Positions 15,445 through 24,760 of a stretch of DNA of 64,000 nt are shown here, piece after piece (the first letter of the stretch is position 1; each line of letters opens with the position of its first letter). The position numbers were made by a program, and so were the translations under genes. Source of the stretch: CAWEYO01 sp963813315 (lineage in GTDB: Bacteria > Pseudomonadota > Alphaproteobacteria > Rhizobiales > Rhizobiaceae); contig CAWEYO010000025.1 of assembly GCA_963813315.1 (NCBI GenBank), forward strand, positions 62,001 through 126,000, in the 5' to 3' direction. The notes beneath the pieces are model-generated. The model searched no databases. It was not told the origin of the DNA and saw only the letters and a program-made list of their open reading frames with translations.

Positions 15445-18123
15445 ATGCTGCTTGAGCGAGAGCGTCCGCTCGAAGCTCTGCTGTCCTCAGAACGGAGGGC
15501 TGCTGCCGGTCACGGTATCACCGTTCTGCTCGAAGGCGAGGCCGGCATCGGTAAAACCTGTCTGTTGCAGGAATTCGCGGGACGTGCTGGCAAAGACTGC
15601 CGGATCTTATGGGGGTGGTGCGAGGCACTCTTCACACCCCGTCCGCTTGGACCGTTGCAGGACATCGCGCAGTCACTCGACCCCGGCGTGGCAGCCCTGC
15701 TCGATCAGGCGGCGGGGCCCGAACGGCTTTTTCCGGCGCTTTTGAGTGCGCTTCAGCATGCGGAACGCACGACCGTGCTCCTCTTCGAGGATGTGCACTG
15801 GGCCGACAACGCGACGCTCGATCTTGTAAAGTACCTTGGTCGCCGGATCTCCCTGCTTCGCACGATGCTGGTGCTTAGCGCGCGAAGCGATGAACTGAGT
15901 GCCGAACATCCTCTGTCCTATGTGCTCGGCGATCTGCCATCACCATCGGTGACCCGCATCACGCTGGAGCCGCTTTCGCCTGGAGCAGTTACAGTTTGGG
16001 CCGAGCGCTCAGGGCGTGCTGCTGCCGACCTCTATCGCATTACGGAGGGCAACCCCTTTTTCATCTCCGAGCTTTTGGCGAGCAGCGAGATAGAGCCGGG
16101 GGAAATTCCTGATTCTATACGCGACGCGGTATGGGCACGGCTTGCGCGCCTGGCTGCCGGCGAGCGCGAGGTGCTGGAGATGATGAGCATCGTGCCGGGG
16201 AGTGCCGAACCGTGGCTGATCCGAGCCCTCGTCGGAGTCGAGGCCGACGCCCTTGTGGACCAGTGCGTGGCCCGAGGATTGCTTCGGCGAGACGCTCAGG
16301 GAGCCTTGACCTTCCGCCATGAACTGGCGAGGCAGGCGACGCTTGACCGGCTTTCACCAAGCCTTCAGCGTTCATTTCATGCAAAGGTCGAGGCTGCGAT
16401 ATCGCAGCTTCCCGCAGCGCAGACAACTGCCACGCTTTCACGCCGCGTTCACCACGCCGCCGGAGCCGACGACGGCATACGCGTTCTTGAACTCGCGCCG
16501 CAAGCTGCTGCACAAGCCGCACGTTTGGGCGCGCATCGGGAAGCCGCCTCATATCTAGCAACCGCGCTGAAATATGTTGCGCAGACCACACCTCCCATTG
16601 CAGCCCAACTTTACGAGGACTGGGCATACGAGGCCGGATTGGCGCTGCTCGTCTATGACACGATCATCGAGGCCCGGCACCGCGCGATCGCAATCTGGCG
16701 AGAACTTGGACGCATCGACAAAGTCGCCCACAATTTGCGCTGGCTTTCACGCCTGCACTGGCGCCGCGGCGAGGGCGAGCAAGCGGAGCATTTCGCCAAC
16801 GAGGCGGTGCGCGAAGTAGAAAACCTGCCGCCCGGGCCGGAACTAGCGATGGCCTACAGCACGCGTTCCCAGCTGCATATGCTGCACTATCGCTTCGATG
16901 ATGCGATCGACTGGGGCTTGCGCGCTATCTCGCTGGCCGACCAGTTGGGCGAGGTCGAAACGCGCATCCATGCCCTGAACAATGTCGGCACTGCGCTTCT
17001 CTTCACCGATCGCCCGGGCGGTCGCGAGCGGATGGAGGAGAGCTTGAGGCTTGCGCTCGAGCACGGATTTCATGACCACGCATCGCGAGCTTATACGAAT
17101 TTTGCTGAATACGCGGTGGTGTTCAAGGATTTTGCCCTGGCCGAGCGACTGCTTGCCGAAGGCATCGCGTTCTGCACAAGGCACGATCTCAATTCGGCGG
17201 CCCAATATCTGCTTGGCCGGCAAGCGGAGTTACGCATGGAGCAGGGCCGTTTTCGCGAGGCATCGACTATCAGTCGAGGCGTAATGAGCTTGGAACGGTT
17301 ACCGGTAGTCATGCACCTGCCGGCCCTGACGGTACTGGGCAGAGTCCTCGTGCGATTGGGCGATCCTGACGGTTCGGCGCTCCTGCAGCAGGCACTTCAG
17401 GAGGGATTGCCGACCGGGGAACCTCAGCGGATCGTACCGGTCCGCCTGGCGCTGACGGAGGCTGCCTGGCTTACAGACGATATCTGCACGAGCCATGAGC
17501 AACTAACAGCGCTTGCCGCGATGGATCTCGACAACTTCCGACCTTGGGACATCGGTGAATTGGCGGTCTGGTGGAAGCGATGCGCGATGTCGGTGCAGCT
17601 GCCCCCCTCGAAACCGCGGATTCCCCAGCCGCGATCTGCCGAGCTCCGAGGCGATCCGTTAACCGCTGCGATGGAATGGACACGCTTGGATCTTCCGTAT
17701 GAGGCAGCGCTCTCTTTAACGCAGGTACGCGGAGCCGATGCTGGGACAGCGTTGGCTCGCGCCGTGACGATGTTTGAGGCAATCGAGGCCCGTCCCGCCG
17801 CGGTGCTGGCCCGAAAGCTGGCACGGCAACTGGATGTCGCGGAGCAGTTGCCGAAAATGCGCCGGGGGCCGTATGCGGCCTCCCGCCATCACCCGCTTGG
17901 TTTGACACAGCACGAACAACAGGTGCTCGCCTTGATCGCCGAGGGAAAGAGCAACAAGGAAGTCGCGCGCAGCTTGTCGCGCTCGCCGCGCACAATCGAG
18001 CACCAGGTTTCCGCCGTGCTCAGTAAATTCAACGCCGCCAATCGTATGGAAGTCTTGCTGCGCCTGCGTGGCGAACCGTGGCTCTTGTCGACTGCCAACG
18101 CGCACCAAGCCCACGAAAATTAG
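15445..18123 (+). CDS. LAL-type (MalT-like) LuxR-family regulator with AAA ATPase domain
   Basis: 892 residues, cytosolic. The N-terminal ATPase module has Walker A LLEGEAGIGKTCLLQ (about residues 29-43) and Walker B TVLLFEDVHWADNATLD (about residues 110-126), followed by LVLSARSDE. The middle ~500 residues are TPR-like helical repeats (LRWLSRLHWRRGEGEQAEHF; LNNVGTALLFTDRPGGRERM). The C-terminus (about 823-880) is a LuxR helix-turn-helix: LTQHEQQVLALIAEGKSNKE then VARSLSRSPRTIEHQVSAVL. LAL regulators switch on ligand and ATP binding to activate transcription; inducer and targets here are unknown. The next gene, a small exported protein, is a possible target. Confidence 0.88.
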   Translation: MLLERERPLEALLSSERRAAAGHGITVLLEGEAGIGKTCLLQEFAGRAGKDCRILWGWCEALFTPRPLGPLQDIAQSLDPGVAALLDQAAGPERLFPALLSALQHAERTTVLLFEDVHWADNATLDLVKYLGRRISLLRTMLVLSARSDELSAEHPLSYVLGDLPSPSVTRITLEPLSPGAVTVWAERSGRAAADLYRITEGNPFFISELLASSEIEPGEIPDSIRDAVWARLARLAAGEREVLEMMSIVPGSAEPWLIRALVGVEADALVDQCVARGLLRRDAQGALTFRHELARQATLDRLSPSLQRSFHAKVEAAISQLPAAQTTATLSRRVHHAAGADDGIRVLELAPQAAAQAARLGAHREAASYLATALKYVAQTTPPIAAQLYEDWAYEAGLALLVYDTIIEARHRAIAIWRELGRIDKVAHNLRWLSRLHWRRGEGEQAEHFANEAVREVENLPPGPELAMAYSTRSQLHMLHYRFDDAIDWGLRAISLADQLGEVETRIHALNNVGTALLFTDRPGGRERMEESLRLALEHGFHDHASRAYTNFAEYAVVFKDFALAERLLAEGIAFCTRHDLNSAAQYLLGRQAELRMEQGRFREASTISRGVMSLERLPVVMHLPALTVLGRVLVRLGDPDGSALLQQALQEGLPTGEPQRIVPVRLALTEAAWLTDDICTSHEQLTALAAMDLDNFRPWDIGELAVWWKRCAMSVQLPPSKPRIPQPRSAELRGDPLTAAMEWTRLDLPYEAALSLTQVRGADAGTALARAVTMFEAIEARPAAVLARKLARQLDVAEQLPKMRRGPYAASRHHPLGLTQHEQQVLALIAEGKSNKEVARSLSRSPRTIEHQVSAVLSKFNAANRMEVLLRLRGEPWLLSTANAHQAHEN

Positions 18124-18249
18124 GGGCTGGCCGCCAAAATATGGGTAAGCGTACCGATGTGGGCGGATAGCGCCGCGCGTACGCTGGATAAGCTGTAATG
18201 AATCGAACTCGCTGATCCAACGGGGTTTAGCTCCGAAGGAGGACTGGCG

Positions 18250-18624
18250 ATGGCCAGATGTTTTGCCTCATTCGCGATTGCCTTGCTCTCCGCAACTGCT
18301 GTCACCGCGGCGTCGGAGGTATCTCCTGGAAACGGATACAGCATTCAACTAGGCAGCGTTGATGGAGGTGTCTATTACACCGTCGAGCCAGACGGCTACC
18401 GGGTCGTTGCGACCCTGGCTTCCGGGGCTGATGCGCAGCCGATCCGCTTCGCCTCCACGCTCCAGCCGGGGCAGCGCATAGTGATCTCCGTGCCTCAAGC
18501 TGTCGGCCAGCCGTCAATCGATTTCGAGATCGTGCGGGATGGCGATGCGGTCCGCGTGAGCGACCTTCTGCCCGTGTCCGATCTCGTTGACGAAGTATTG
18601 GTCTTGGAGCCACTCAATCCATAA
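18250..18624 (+). CDS. Small exported hypothetical protein
   Basis: 124 residues with a clear signal peptide (MARCFASFAIALLSATAVTA, cut before ASEV). The mature part (~100 residues) is acidic, beta-rich and lacks cysteines: GYSIQLGSVDGGVYYTVEPD, LQPGQRIVISVPQAVGQPSI. GGAGG sits six bases before the ATG. It lies 126 bases downstream of the LAL regulator on the same strand. I do not recognise the family; a periplasmic location is the only supported statement. Confidence 0.65.
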   Translation: MARCFASFAIALLSATAVTAASEVSPGNGYSIQLGSVDGGVYYTVEPDGYRVVATLASGADAQPIRFASTLQPGQRIVISVPQAVGQPSIDFEIVRDGDAVRVSDLLPVSDLVDEVLVLEPLNP

Positions 18625-18715
18625 GGGTTCACAGGATTTGGCGAAGTGGCGTGACAAAGCTCATATCGACTGTCGGCGTACGGCAATATCCTACGGAGCA
18701 GTTCAAAGGGGGGTG

Positions 18716-18907
18716 ATGCTCGCGGCCCTGGTACTCGTTTGCTCAGTTTCGGTCACGCCTGATCCGCGGGACTGCACTGCCGAGAATGCCAGGGCCGTGA
18801 TGCATGTGCCCGCCGAATTCGCAAGTCTGGCTACGTGCTTGATGAACGAGGTTGGGGGCCCTGCCCCAATCAATTTGCTCTGCAGTGTACCGTCGCGGAC
18901 AATCTGA
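18716..18907 (+). CDS. Short secreted-protein remnant or small peptide
   Basis: 63 residues from MLAALVLVCSVSVTPDPRDC with an AAAGGGGGG ribosome site. The start is hydrophobic like a signal peptide, then DCTAENARAVMHVPAEF and CLMNE. This beginning resembles small exported rhizobial hypotheticals in which the Cys residues are followed by a longer conserved tail; here the tail changes to unrelated sequence and stops. Probably a frameshifted or truncated copy. Low confidence. Confidence 0.35.
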   Translation: MLAALVLVCSVSVTPDPRDCTAENARAVMHVPAEFASLATCLMNEVGGPAPINLLCSVPSRTI

Positions 18908-19100
18908 CCTTCCCCTGTCGCCGTTTCCACCCCTTTCCAGACCTTCCTCGCGGACACAAAAGGTCGCGGTTGGGTCAAACCTGCGCCTTGGACCTAGGTC
19001 GTGCTAGTGCCATCCTGCAGACATTCCTGGCTGCCCGCTGAACTAGCGCTTATCATAAGAAAAACGGTCGTCAGGGCCCCTAAACACATTTCGTCGCAGT

Positions 19101-19928
19101 TCATTCGGGCAGACCGGCCTTTCGCAACGCTATGCCAAGCGTTGACATCAACTCCGGACGAAACAGGTCCATCCGTACGAATCCACTGACCGTAAAGCCT
19201 GGAGCGATTTCCAGGAGCTGCTGCGCCGCCGCCCGCGCCGCAGCAAGGTTGCCAAGATTGACTTGGCTTGCCACCAAATATGCATGGGACACACTAAAGT
19301 TCGGGTTCGCCTGGATTGCCAGCGTCGAATGGTTGACGGCGTCTGCAAAGCGGTCGGTAAACAGATAGGCGAGGGCAAGCGCACAGTAGGGATGATAGTT
19401 CAAAGGATCGAACGGACTGAGCCGCAGCGCCTTCATGGCGTGTCGATTGCTCGTTCATGCCGTTCGCTATGCGCGTTCGCCAAGGCACTGAAATCGAATG
19501 CCAAAGCCGAATTGCTGTTCAACTTTAACGCCCTGTCCAGGACACCGATCGCGCCTTCGTAGTCACGTGTGATGTTGGCGTGGACGAAAGCCCCCATACT
19601 TAGTGCTTGCGCGTCGCTCGCATCAATGCTGAGTGCAATGTGGGCATGCTCCAGGGCGGCAGTCCTGTCCTCGGGATGAAAGCCGCCACGAAAGAAACGC
19701 TGCTCATGACCCCCAGGCAGCATATCCGTGTGCAGCCGCGTAGTTCGGGTCGAGACTCATCGCCTCCCTCAAGAGACGCAATGCTTCGTCGGTGGCGGCC
19801 GGCGTGTTCGCATGGGCATAAGGCATGGCGCGGAGATAGAGGTCATAAGCGTTGAGGCTGTCGGGCCGCTTGCGGCGCGCCCTCTCGATCTCGGCGCCCA
19901 TGTGTGGACTTCGCTGCCGTCGCAGCAA
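19101..19928 (-). pseudogene. Decayed TPR adenylate/guanylate cyclase, C-terminal part only
   Basis: Three consecutive frames on the minus strand together give the TPR tail of the same family as the intact gene at 21485-23224: EIERARRKRPDSLNAYDLYL and TDEALRLLREAMSLDPNYAA (from 19928), then ASDAQALSMGAFVHANI and ALKLNSNSALAFDFSALANA (from 19723), then MKALRLSPFDPLNYHPYCAL and a terminal LRKAGLPE (from 19436). At least two frameshifts separate them. The catalytic cyclase domain that should lie upstream is absent; 19930-20180 has only faint leftovers. This is a dead relative of the neighbouring gene. Confidence 0.75.
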
Positions 19929-20181
19929 ATGTCGCGTTTCCGATCCTTCTCGGACCTTCGCCCGATGAGAAGCGCAGGCAAGCTTAGGCCAAGTCCGCTG
20001 CTACTTGGGGCGGGGGCCGCGCCTGTCTTCGCCGACATCCAACGTCTCATCGAGCGAGAAGCGGTTCGAGCTATCTTCTCGATACGACATTCAGCCACCG
20101 TTCCGCCGTCCACCAAGACGCCAGTGCCACCTCTGCCGAGACCGTCTCCGCCATAATGTGAACGAGAAAAGGGGCTGTCGG

Positions 20182-20805
20182 TCAGCTAATGCCCCGCAAG
20201 CGGTTGGACACCTGCTCAATCATATTTCGCGCTACAAGAACTTCCAGTCGAAGTAGCGTGGGAACACGAACACCAATTTTCTGACAATGCAGTAGCGTCT
20301 CAAGCAGATATTCTGCGTTTGGTCCATTAGGCCCGCATGCTGTTGCTATATGACTAGCAATGAGGCTTTCCTCGAGGCGACCGGCATAGCGATAGCTTTT
20401 TTGATCAGCTACGAAGGTGATTGCCTCTAATGCTTTGCCTTCAACCTGCACTCTGACCCATTGAGGCCGGTAGCCTTTGCCGATCATTTCTCGCTCCCAG
20501 ACTTTGGCCAGCTTCAGGGAAACATCAGGAGGGGCAATCTTGAAGACCATGCCAACACACGAACCGCCACGATCCAAGGCCATCATGAGGCCGGGCTTTG
20601 ACTTTGAACCACGGAATCGCCACTGCCATAGACAGAAGCGACGATGCCACCCGAGCAGGCGGGCTGTCCGTCGTTCCGCGAATTCCATCGCCGGATTCCA
20701 CATGAGAGAGCCATAGCCGAACAACCAAACATCTTCTGTCGGTCCAACATCGGCTAAGGTCGCAGTGCGCGAAGCAGTTATTTCGTCAGGACTAAGAAAG
20801 GACAT
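20182..20805 (-). CDS. ChaC-like gamma-glutamylcyclotransferase
   Basis: 207 residues from an ATG preceded by the strong site AAGGAGGAATT (the open frame extends to 20877 but without such a site). The family signature VWLFGYGSLMWNPAMEF (about residue 26) and GWHRRFCLWQWRFRG are present, and a Glu in VWEREMIGKGYRP fits the catalytic acid. ChaC-type enzymes cleave glutathione to 5-oxoproline and Cys-Gly in the cytosol. A GFA-family gene is divergently transcribed 144 bases away, so both neighbours belong to families linked to glutathione. Confidence 0.88.
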   Translation of the reverse strand: MSFLSPDEITASRTATLADVGPTEDVWLFGYGSLMWNPAMEFAERRTARLLGWHRRFCLWQWRFRGSKSKPGLMMALDRGGSCVGMVFKIAPPDVSLKLAKVWEREMIGKGYRPQWVRVQVEGKALEAITFVADQKSYRYAGRLEESLIASHIATACGPNGPNAEYLLETLLHCQKIGVRVPTLLRLEVLVARNMIEQVSNRLRGIS

Positions 20806-20949
20806 AATTCCTCCTTCGTCAGTCCGTTCCTCTGAAAACATGCTTGCAATGAGTTCTCTTGTAAGGCGCTCCTCCATAGTGATACCGTATCAGGGCAGGC
20901 TCACCCTCGGAACCCTGCCGCGCCAGCTCAATCCGAGGGGGGATCACAA

Positions 20950-21363
20950 ATGTCAAAGATCAGCGGCGGTTGTCTCTGCGGTTCTGTCCGTTATACGTCA
21001 GATGCCGAGCCGGCCTTGGTGGCGGTTTGCCATTGCGCCAACTGCCAGAAGAATACGGGTTCGGCGTTTTCTCTTAACCTTGCCTTACCTACGGAATCGG
21101 TGATTATCACCGGTGACAGTCTTGCAACCTACGAAGACCGCGGCGGCGCAAGTGGCAATCCTTTCTATCGGAGGTTCTGCTCGCGCTGCGGTTCTCCGAT
21201 TTCAGGAAGCGGCAACGCCTATTCGGGTTTAACCTTCATCAAGGCAGGGACACTAGACGATCCATCTTGGGTGAAGCCCGACGTGCACATGTGGTGTTCC
21301 GACAAGCAGCCTTGGTTCGCAATCGAGGAAGGTGTCGCGCAGAAGCCCGGCAATCCTGGATGA
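20950..21363 (+). CDS. GFA-family zinc protein (glutathione-dependent formaldehyde-activating-like)
   Basis: 137 residues carrying the full set of zinc-binding cysteines of the GFA (Mss4-like) fold: GGCLCGSVRY near the N-terminus, VCHCANCQKNTGSAFS (about residues 26-41) and RRFCSRCGSPISGSG (about 75-89). The founding member (Gfa) was reported to speed formaldehyde addition to glutathione, but most members have no proven activity. GAGGGGGGATC precedes the ATG. Divergent from chaC, with which it probably shares the 20806-20949 promoter region. Confidence 0.9.
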   Translation: MSKISGGCLCGSVRYTSDAEPALVAVCHCANCQKNTGSAFSLNLALPTESVIITGDSLATYEDRGGASGNPFYRRFCSRCGSPISGSGNAYSGLTFIKAGTLDDPSWVKPDVHMWCSDKQPWFAIEEGVAQKPGNPG

Positions 21364-21484
21364 CCGGAACCCCGCCTGCTCGCACGGAAACGCTAACTCG
21401 CGGAATTTAGGACTTTGGTCGAGAGCTCGGAAGGCCGAACTCGGGATCTAGTGGCGCTTCGTGATACGGGTGCCGTAGGCCGTG

Positions 21485-23224
21485 TCATTCTGGCAGCCCG
21501 GCTTTGCGCATGCCATCTAACACATGGTCGGCATCCGCCGGATTCTTGTAAAACAGCTTGACAGCCGAAAGACGGAAATCGGGCTTTAGCCGCAGAGCTT
21601 CAAGGGCCTGTGCTTGGGCTTCGTCAAGTCGCCCTAACTGCGCATAGCAGGCTGCCATTCGAGCAGAATACCAGTACTGCTTCCTACCCACTATCCGCCG
21701 GTTGGCTTCTAACGCTTCTTCGTAATGATGCGCTGCATAGGTGGCGATCGCCAAATCATCCCAATACGATTCGGGATGAAATGGGTTTAGGCTCATGGCT
21801 TGGCGGATCAGCGCAATTCCCTCGTCGGCGCGGCCCCCGGATGTGGCAAGAGCAAGGCCCATTCGCGCGATGCCATTCGCGTCATTGGGATTGAGCGCGA
21901 CGGCACGTTCGAAGTGAGAGAGTGCCAGATCGAACTCGCCGCGGTGGTGATAGGCAATCGCGAGGAACCGGTGACATCGGCCCTCCTCTGGATCAAGCTT
22001 AACTGCCGTCAGAGCAGTTTCAAGGGCTCGATCCTTGACCGCGATAGGTGCATCGCCATAACCGTGCTCAACCAAGAGCGCCAACGCGAGATAGGCGTGA
22101 GCGAGTGCATAGTGAGAGTCGAGTGAAACGGCACTCTCGAACAGTTCCCGGGCGCGCCGGTTGTCTTCTGTGACATAGGAAGGCCGTAGAAGATTTATTC
22201 CTCGGAGTAACGTATCATAAGCTGCCAAATTTTCGGTGCGCTGGCGTACCGCGTCCTTGATTTCTGCGTCCTCCAGCCGTCCGACGACGGTCGCCACGAT
22301 AGTTCGCGTGACCTCGTCTTGAACGTCAAAAAGCTCTTCTAAATTTCGGTCGTATCGCTCGCTCCATAGGTGATTGCCGGATAAAGCATCAATCAGCTGT
22401 GCCGTAATGCGGACGCGCGTGCCCATCTTTCGGACACTACCCTCGACCACATACTGCGCGCCGAGTTCACTCCCTATCCGCCGCACATCAACCGCTTTGC
22501 CCCGATACTGGAACGACGAATTCCGGGCAATCACGGACAAGGATCGGAACCGTGAAATCTCCGTAATGATGTCCTCGGTGATCCCGTCCGAAAAATACTC
22601 CTGCTCCGGGTCGCCGCTCATGTTATTGAATGGCAGTACAGCAACCGTTGTTTTGTTGAGCGACCCAGGCTGAATCAACAACGGAAGGGCAGGTTGAGTC
22701 ACCGGCGCGGGTCGCAAGTTCACGCGAAAGCAGGCGATCGGCTCTGCAATGTTCTTCATCCGCTGCTCGCCCATCAATTCGAAGCAAAAGGCCAGCTTCT
22801 TCTCGACCTCCTTTGATACCTTTCCTGAAACGCAGATACCGCCAGGGTCAGCTAGCTGTTGCAGTCGCGCTGCTACATTCACGCCCTCCCCGTAGCGATC
22901 GTCGCCTTCGACAATCACTTCTCCCAGATTGATGCCGATACGGACTTCGATGCGTTTGGTTTCTGGAGCACTCTCGTTGCGCTCGATCATACCGCGTTGG
23001 AGAGTAACTGCGCATTCGACAGCATCGACAACACTTCCGAATTCCGCCAACAGCCCGTCGCCCATCAGCTTAAAGATACGCCCATGGTGCTTCTTTATCT
23101 CAGGCTCAAACAGCTCTTTTCGCCCAGCCTTTAGCCGGTCGAAAGTGCCCTCTTCGTCCGTTTCCATATGGGCCGAGTACCCCACGACGTCCGCGGCCAG
23201 GATGGCTGCAAGTTTGCGTTCCAT
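21485..23224 (-). CDS. Class III adenylate/guanylate cyclase with TPR tail
   Basis: About 579 residues from MERKLAAILAADVVGYS (GGAA six bases upstream; the open frame reaches 23311). The cyclase domain (1-175) has both metal-binding Asp sites, AADVVGYS and LMGDGLLAEF, plus GINLGEVIVEGDDRYGEGVN and MKNIAEPIACFRV. A central domain (about 195-310) begins TTVAVLPFNNMSGDPEQEYF and continues SDGITEDIITEISRF, with YVVEGSVRKMGTRVRITAQL. The C-terminal half is TPR repeats (AIAYHHRGEFDLALSHFERA). Rhizobial genomes carry many such cyclases, presumed to make cAMP in response to unknown signals. It ends KAGLPE, as does the decayed copy at 19101. Confidence 0.88.
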   Translation of the reverse strand: MERKLAAILAADVVGYSAHMETDEEGTFDRLKAGRKELFEPEIKKHHGRIFKLMGDGLLAEFGSVVDAVECAVTLQRGMIERNESAPETKRIEVRIGINLGEVIVEGDDRYGEGVNVAARLQQLADPGGICVSGKVSKEVEKKLAFCFELMGEQRMKNIAEPIACFRVNLRPAPVTQPALPLLIQPGSLNKTTVAVLPFNNMSGDPEQEYFSDGITEDIITEISRFRSLSVIARNSSFQYRGKAVDVRRIGSELGAQYVVEGSVRKMGTRVRITAQLIDALSGNHLWSERYDRNLEELFDVQDEVTRTIVATVVGRLEDAEIKDAVRQRTENLAAYDTLLRGINLLRPSYVTEDNRRARELFESAVSLDSHYALAHAYLALALLVEHGYGDAPIAVKDRALETALTAVKLDPEEGRCHRFLAIAYHHRGEFDLALSHFERAVALNPNDANGIARMGLALATSGGRADEGIALIRQAMSLNPFHPESYWDDLAIATYAAHHYEEALEANRRIVGRKQYWYSARMAACYAQLGRLDEAQAQALEALRLKPDFRLSAVKLFYKNPADADHVLDGMRKAGLPE

Positions 23225-23311
23225 TGCAATTTCCATGGTGCCGAACCGTTGCCCGGCATGCTGGAGCAGACGGCGCTCGGGCTCTGAGGTCATCATCCAA
23301 GCGTATATCAC

Positions 23312-24359
23312 AGGTGAAACTGGCGGACTAATCCATGGCCAGACGAATGTCTCTCGATCAGCCCCTCCTGCGGAAGTCGGTGAGTGCGTCGCGCGAGCGC
23401 ACCATAGATGGCGTTGACGACAGCCTCTGGTCTTCCTCTTCGCTATGGCCGTCTCATCCGCAGGCTTTCTTTGTGGATGGGCGAGCGATCGTCCCGTTCA
23501 TGCCCCTTTGAGACGTTCAAGGAGCTCGAAGCCAACGACCGCATTGGGTCATTTTTTCGCGTTCGGTAACGTCGCGATTGTGCAATTTGGCGAGAACACC
23601 ATGATGTCAGAAAGGGTTTATCGGACGCCATAGGGTTACCTATTTGGTCGAGGGACTCGCCTCGTCTGGCGGGAGAGGATTCCTTCGCGTCAGATCCGCT
23701 TCACCGCCAGCCGTACGCCAGTGTCGGGGCGGACAGTCATGGACATGGTCGGCGTCGGCAAGGAATTTGGCCCCAGGACACGTCCGTGTGTTCGAGCCCT
23801 TACGCAGGACGATGAGGAACTGTTTGATGTCCATCAGTCTGTCCCTTAACTGCGGCCTGCGCCTGATCGGGCTTCGTCTCGGGCTTTGCCTTCGCCGGCG
23901 CGGGCTTCGACTGCTCCTCCTTCCAGTTGCCATTGCGACGCCAGACCACGATCCAGCCCTTTGCCGATCCTTCCCTGATGCCAAAGCGACCGCCTTTTTC
24001 AGTGCTGCCGCCTTCCGCTACGAGCCGACATTCGGGTGAAGTCCGAAAACGCGACCGACGGCGAATGGTACTGGCATGAGAACCGGCGGCGACGGGTTGT
24101 CACCGAGGGAGTGATTGCTACATGCATCGTTGGTCCGCAGAGGAGCGTCGCAGCTCTTGGTGAAGCCGCTCTCAAGCCACGCCAACGACCGCCCGGCGGC
24201 GCGCGCCGGCTGGCCAGAATGGATAGCCGTCGGAGCAACGTCCGGCCTGCGGATCAGCTTCTTCGGACGGAAGGGAGCATGCGAGCTCCCGGAACGGCTT
24301 AGAAGCGCCAACTCCAGACGCTCGCGCAGAGTTCGTCGGACTTGGTGATTCCAAGACCT
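23312..24359. other. About 1 kb of gene-poor, probably degraded sequence
   Basis: No intact gene is supported. On the minus strand around 24030-23840 one frame stays open and looks protein-like (GIREGSAKGWIVVWRRNGNW, then a Lys/Pro/Ala-rich stretch) but has no credible start, so it may be the tail of a lost gene. The remainder has short unrelated frames on both strands. No RNA gene or known repeat was recognised. Confidence 0.4.
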
Positions 24360-24759
24360 TCAGGCCAACAGAACAATGACTTGTCGCTCTCTGTTCACTC
24401 CTAGCGCCGGACAGTCAAAGGCGGATTCCAGTTCTGCCGTGACCTGGGCGGGGAGCGACGCCGACGATGACCGGATGAAACGGAGTCTTGTCGCCGCCAG
24501 CGCTTCCGGATTGCGCGCGGCGCGCGCCAGGATCGCCTGGTGCATCGTGGGGACCGCCGTATACCAAGTGGGTCGCGCATCGCAAAGCCATTGGAAAAAG
24601 CGAAGCGCGCTGAAGCCCGGTGTGCAGAACACGCTGCCGCCAGCCGCGAATGACGATAGCACGGCGCAGCGCGCCATGGGTGAGCGCGTCTCTTTCGGGT
24701 GCGGAAATAGCCGGCGCGTCATCCGCACCGGCGGCAATTTGCTCAACGATTGACGTCAT
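24360..24759 (-). pseudogene. Acyl-CoA synthetase (AMP-binding) remnant
   Basis: A start two bases after the FAH hydrolase stop (TGAGATG) gives MTSIVEQIAAGADDAPAISA followed by PERDALTHGALR, the usual N-terminus of an acyl-CoA ligase. After a deletion and a frame change the sequence continues AVLSSFAAGGSVFCTPGF, RPTWYTAVPTMHQAILARAA and RLRFIRSSSASLPAQVTAEL, which is the internal AMP-binding region. The rest of the enzyme, including the C-terminal domain, is gone. It was the last gene of the transporter operon and would have activated a carboxylic acid. Confidence 0.75.
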
Positions 24760-24760
24760 C

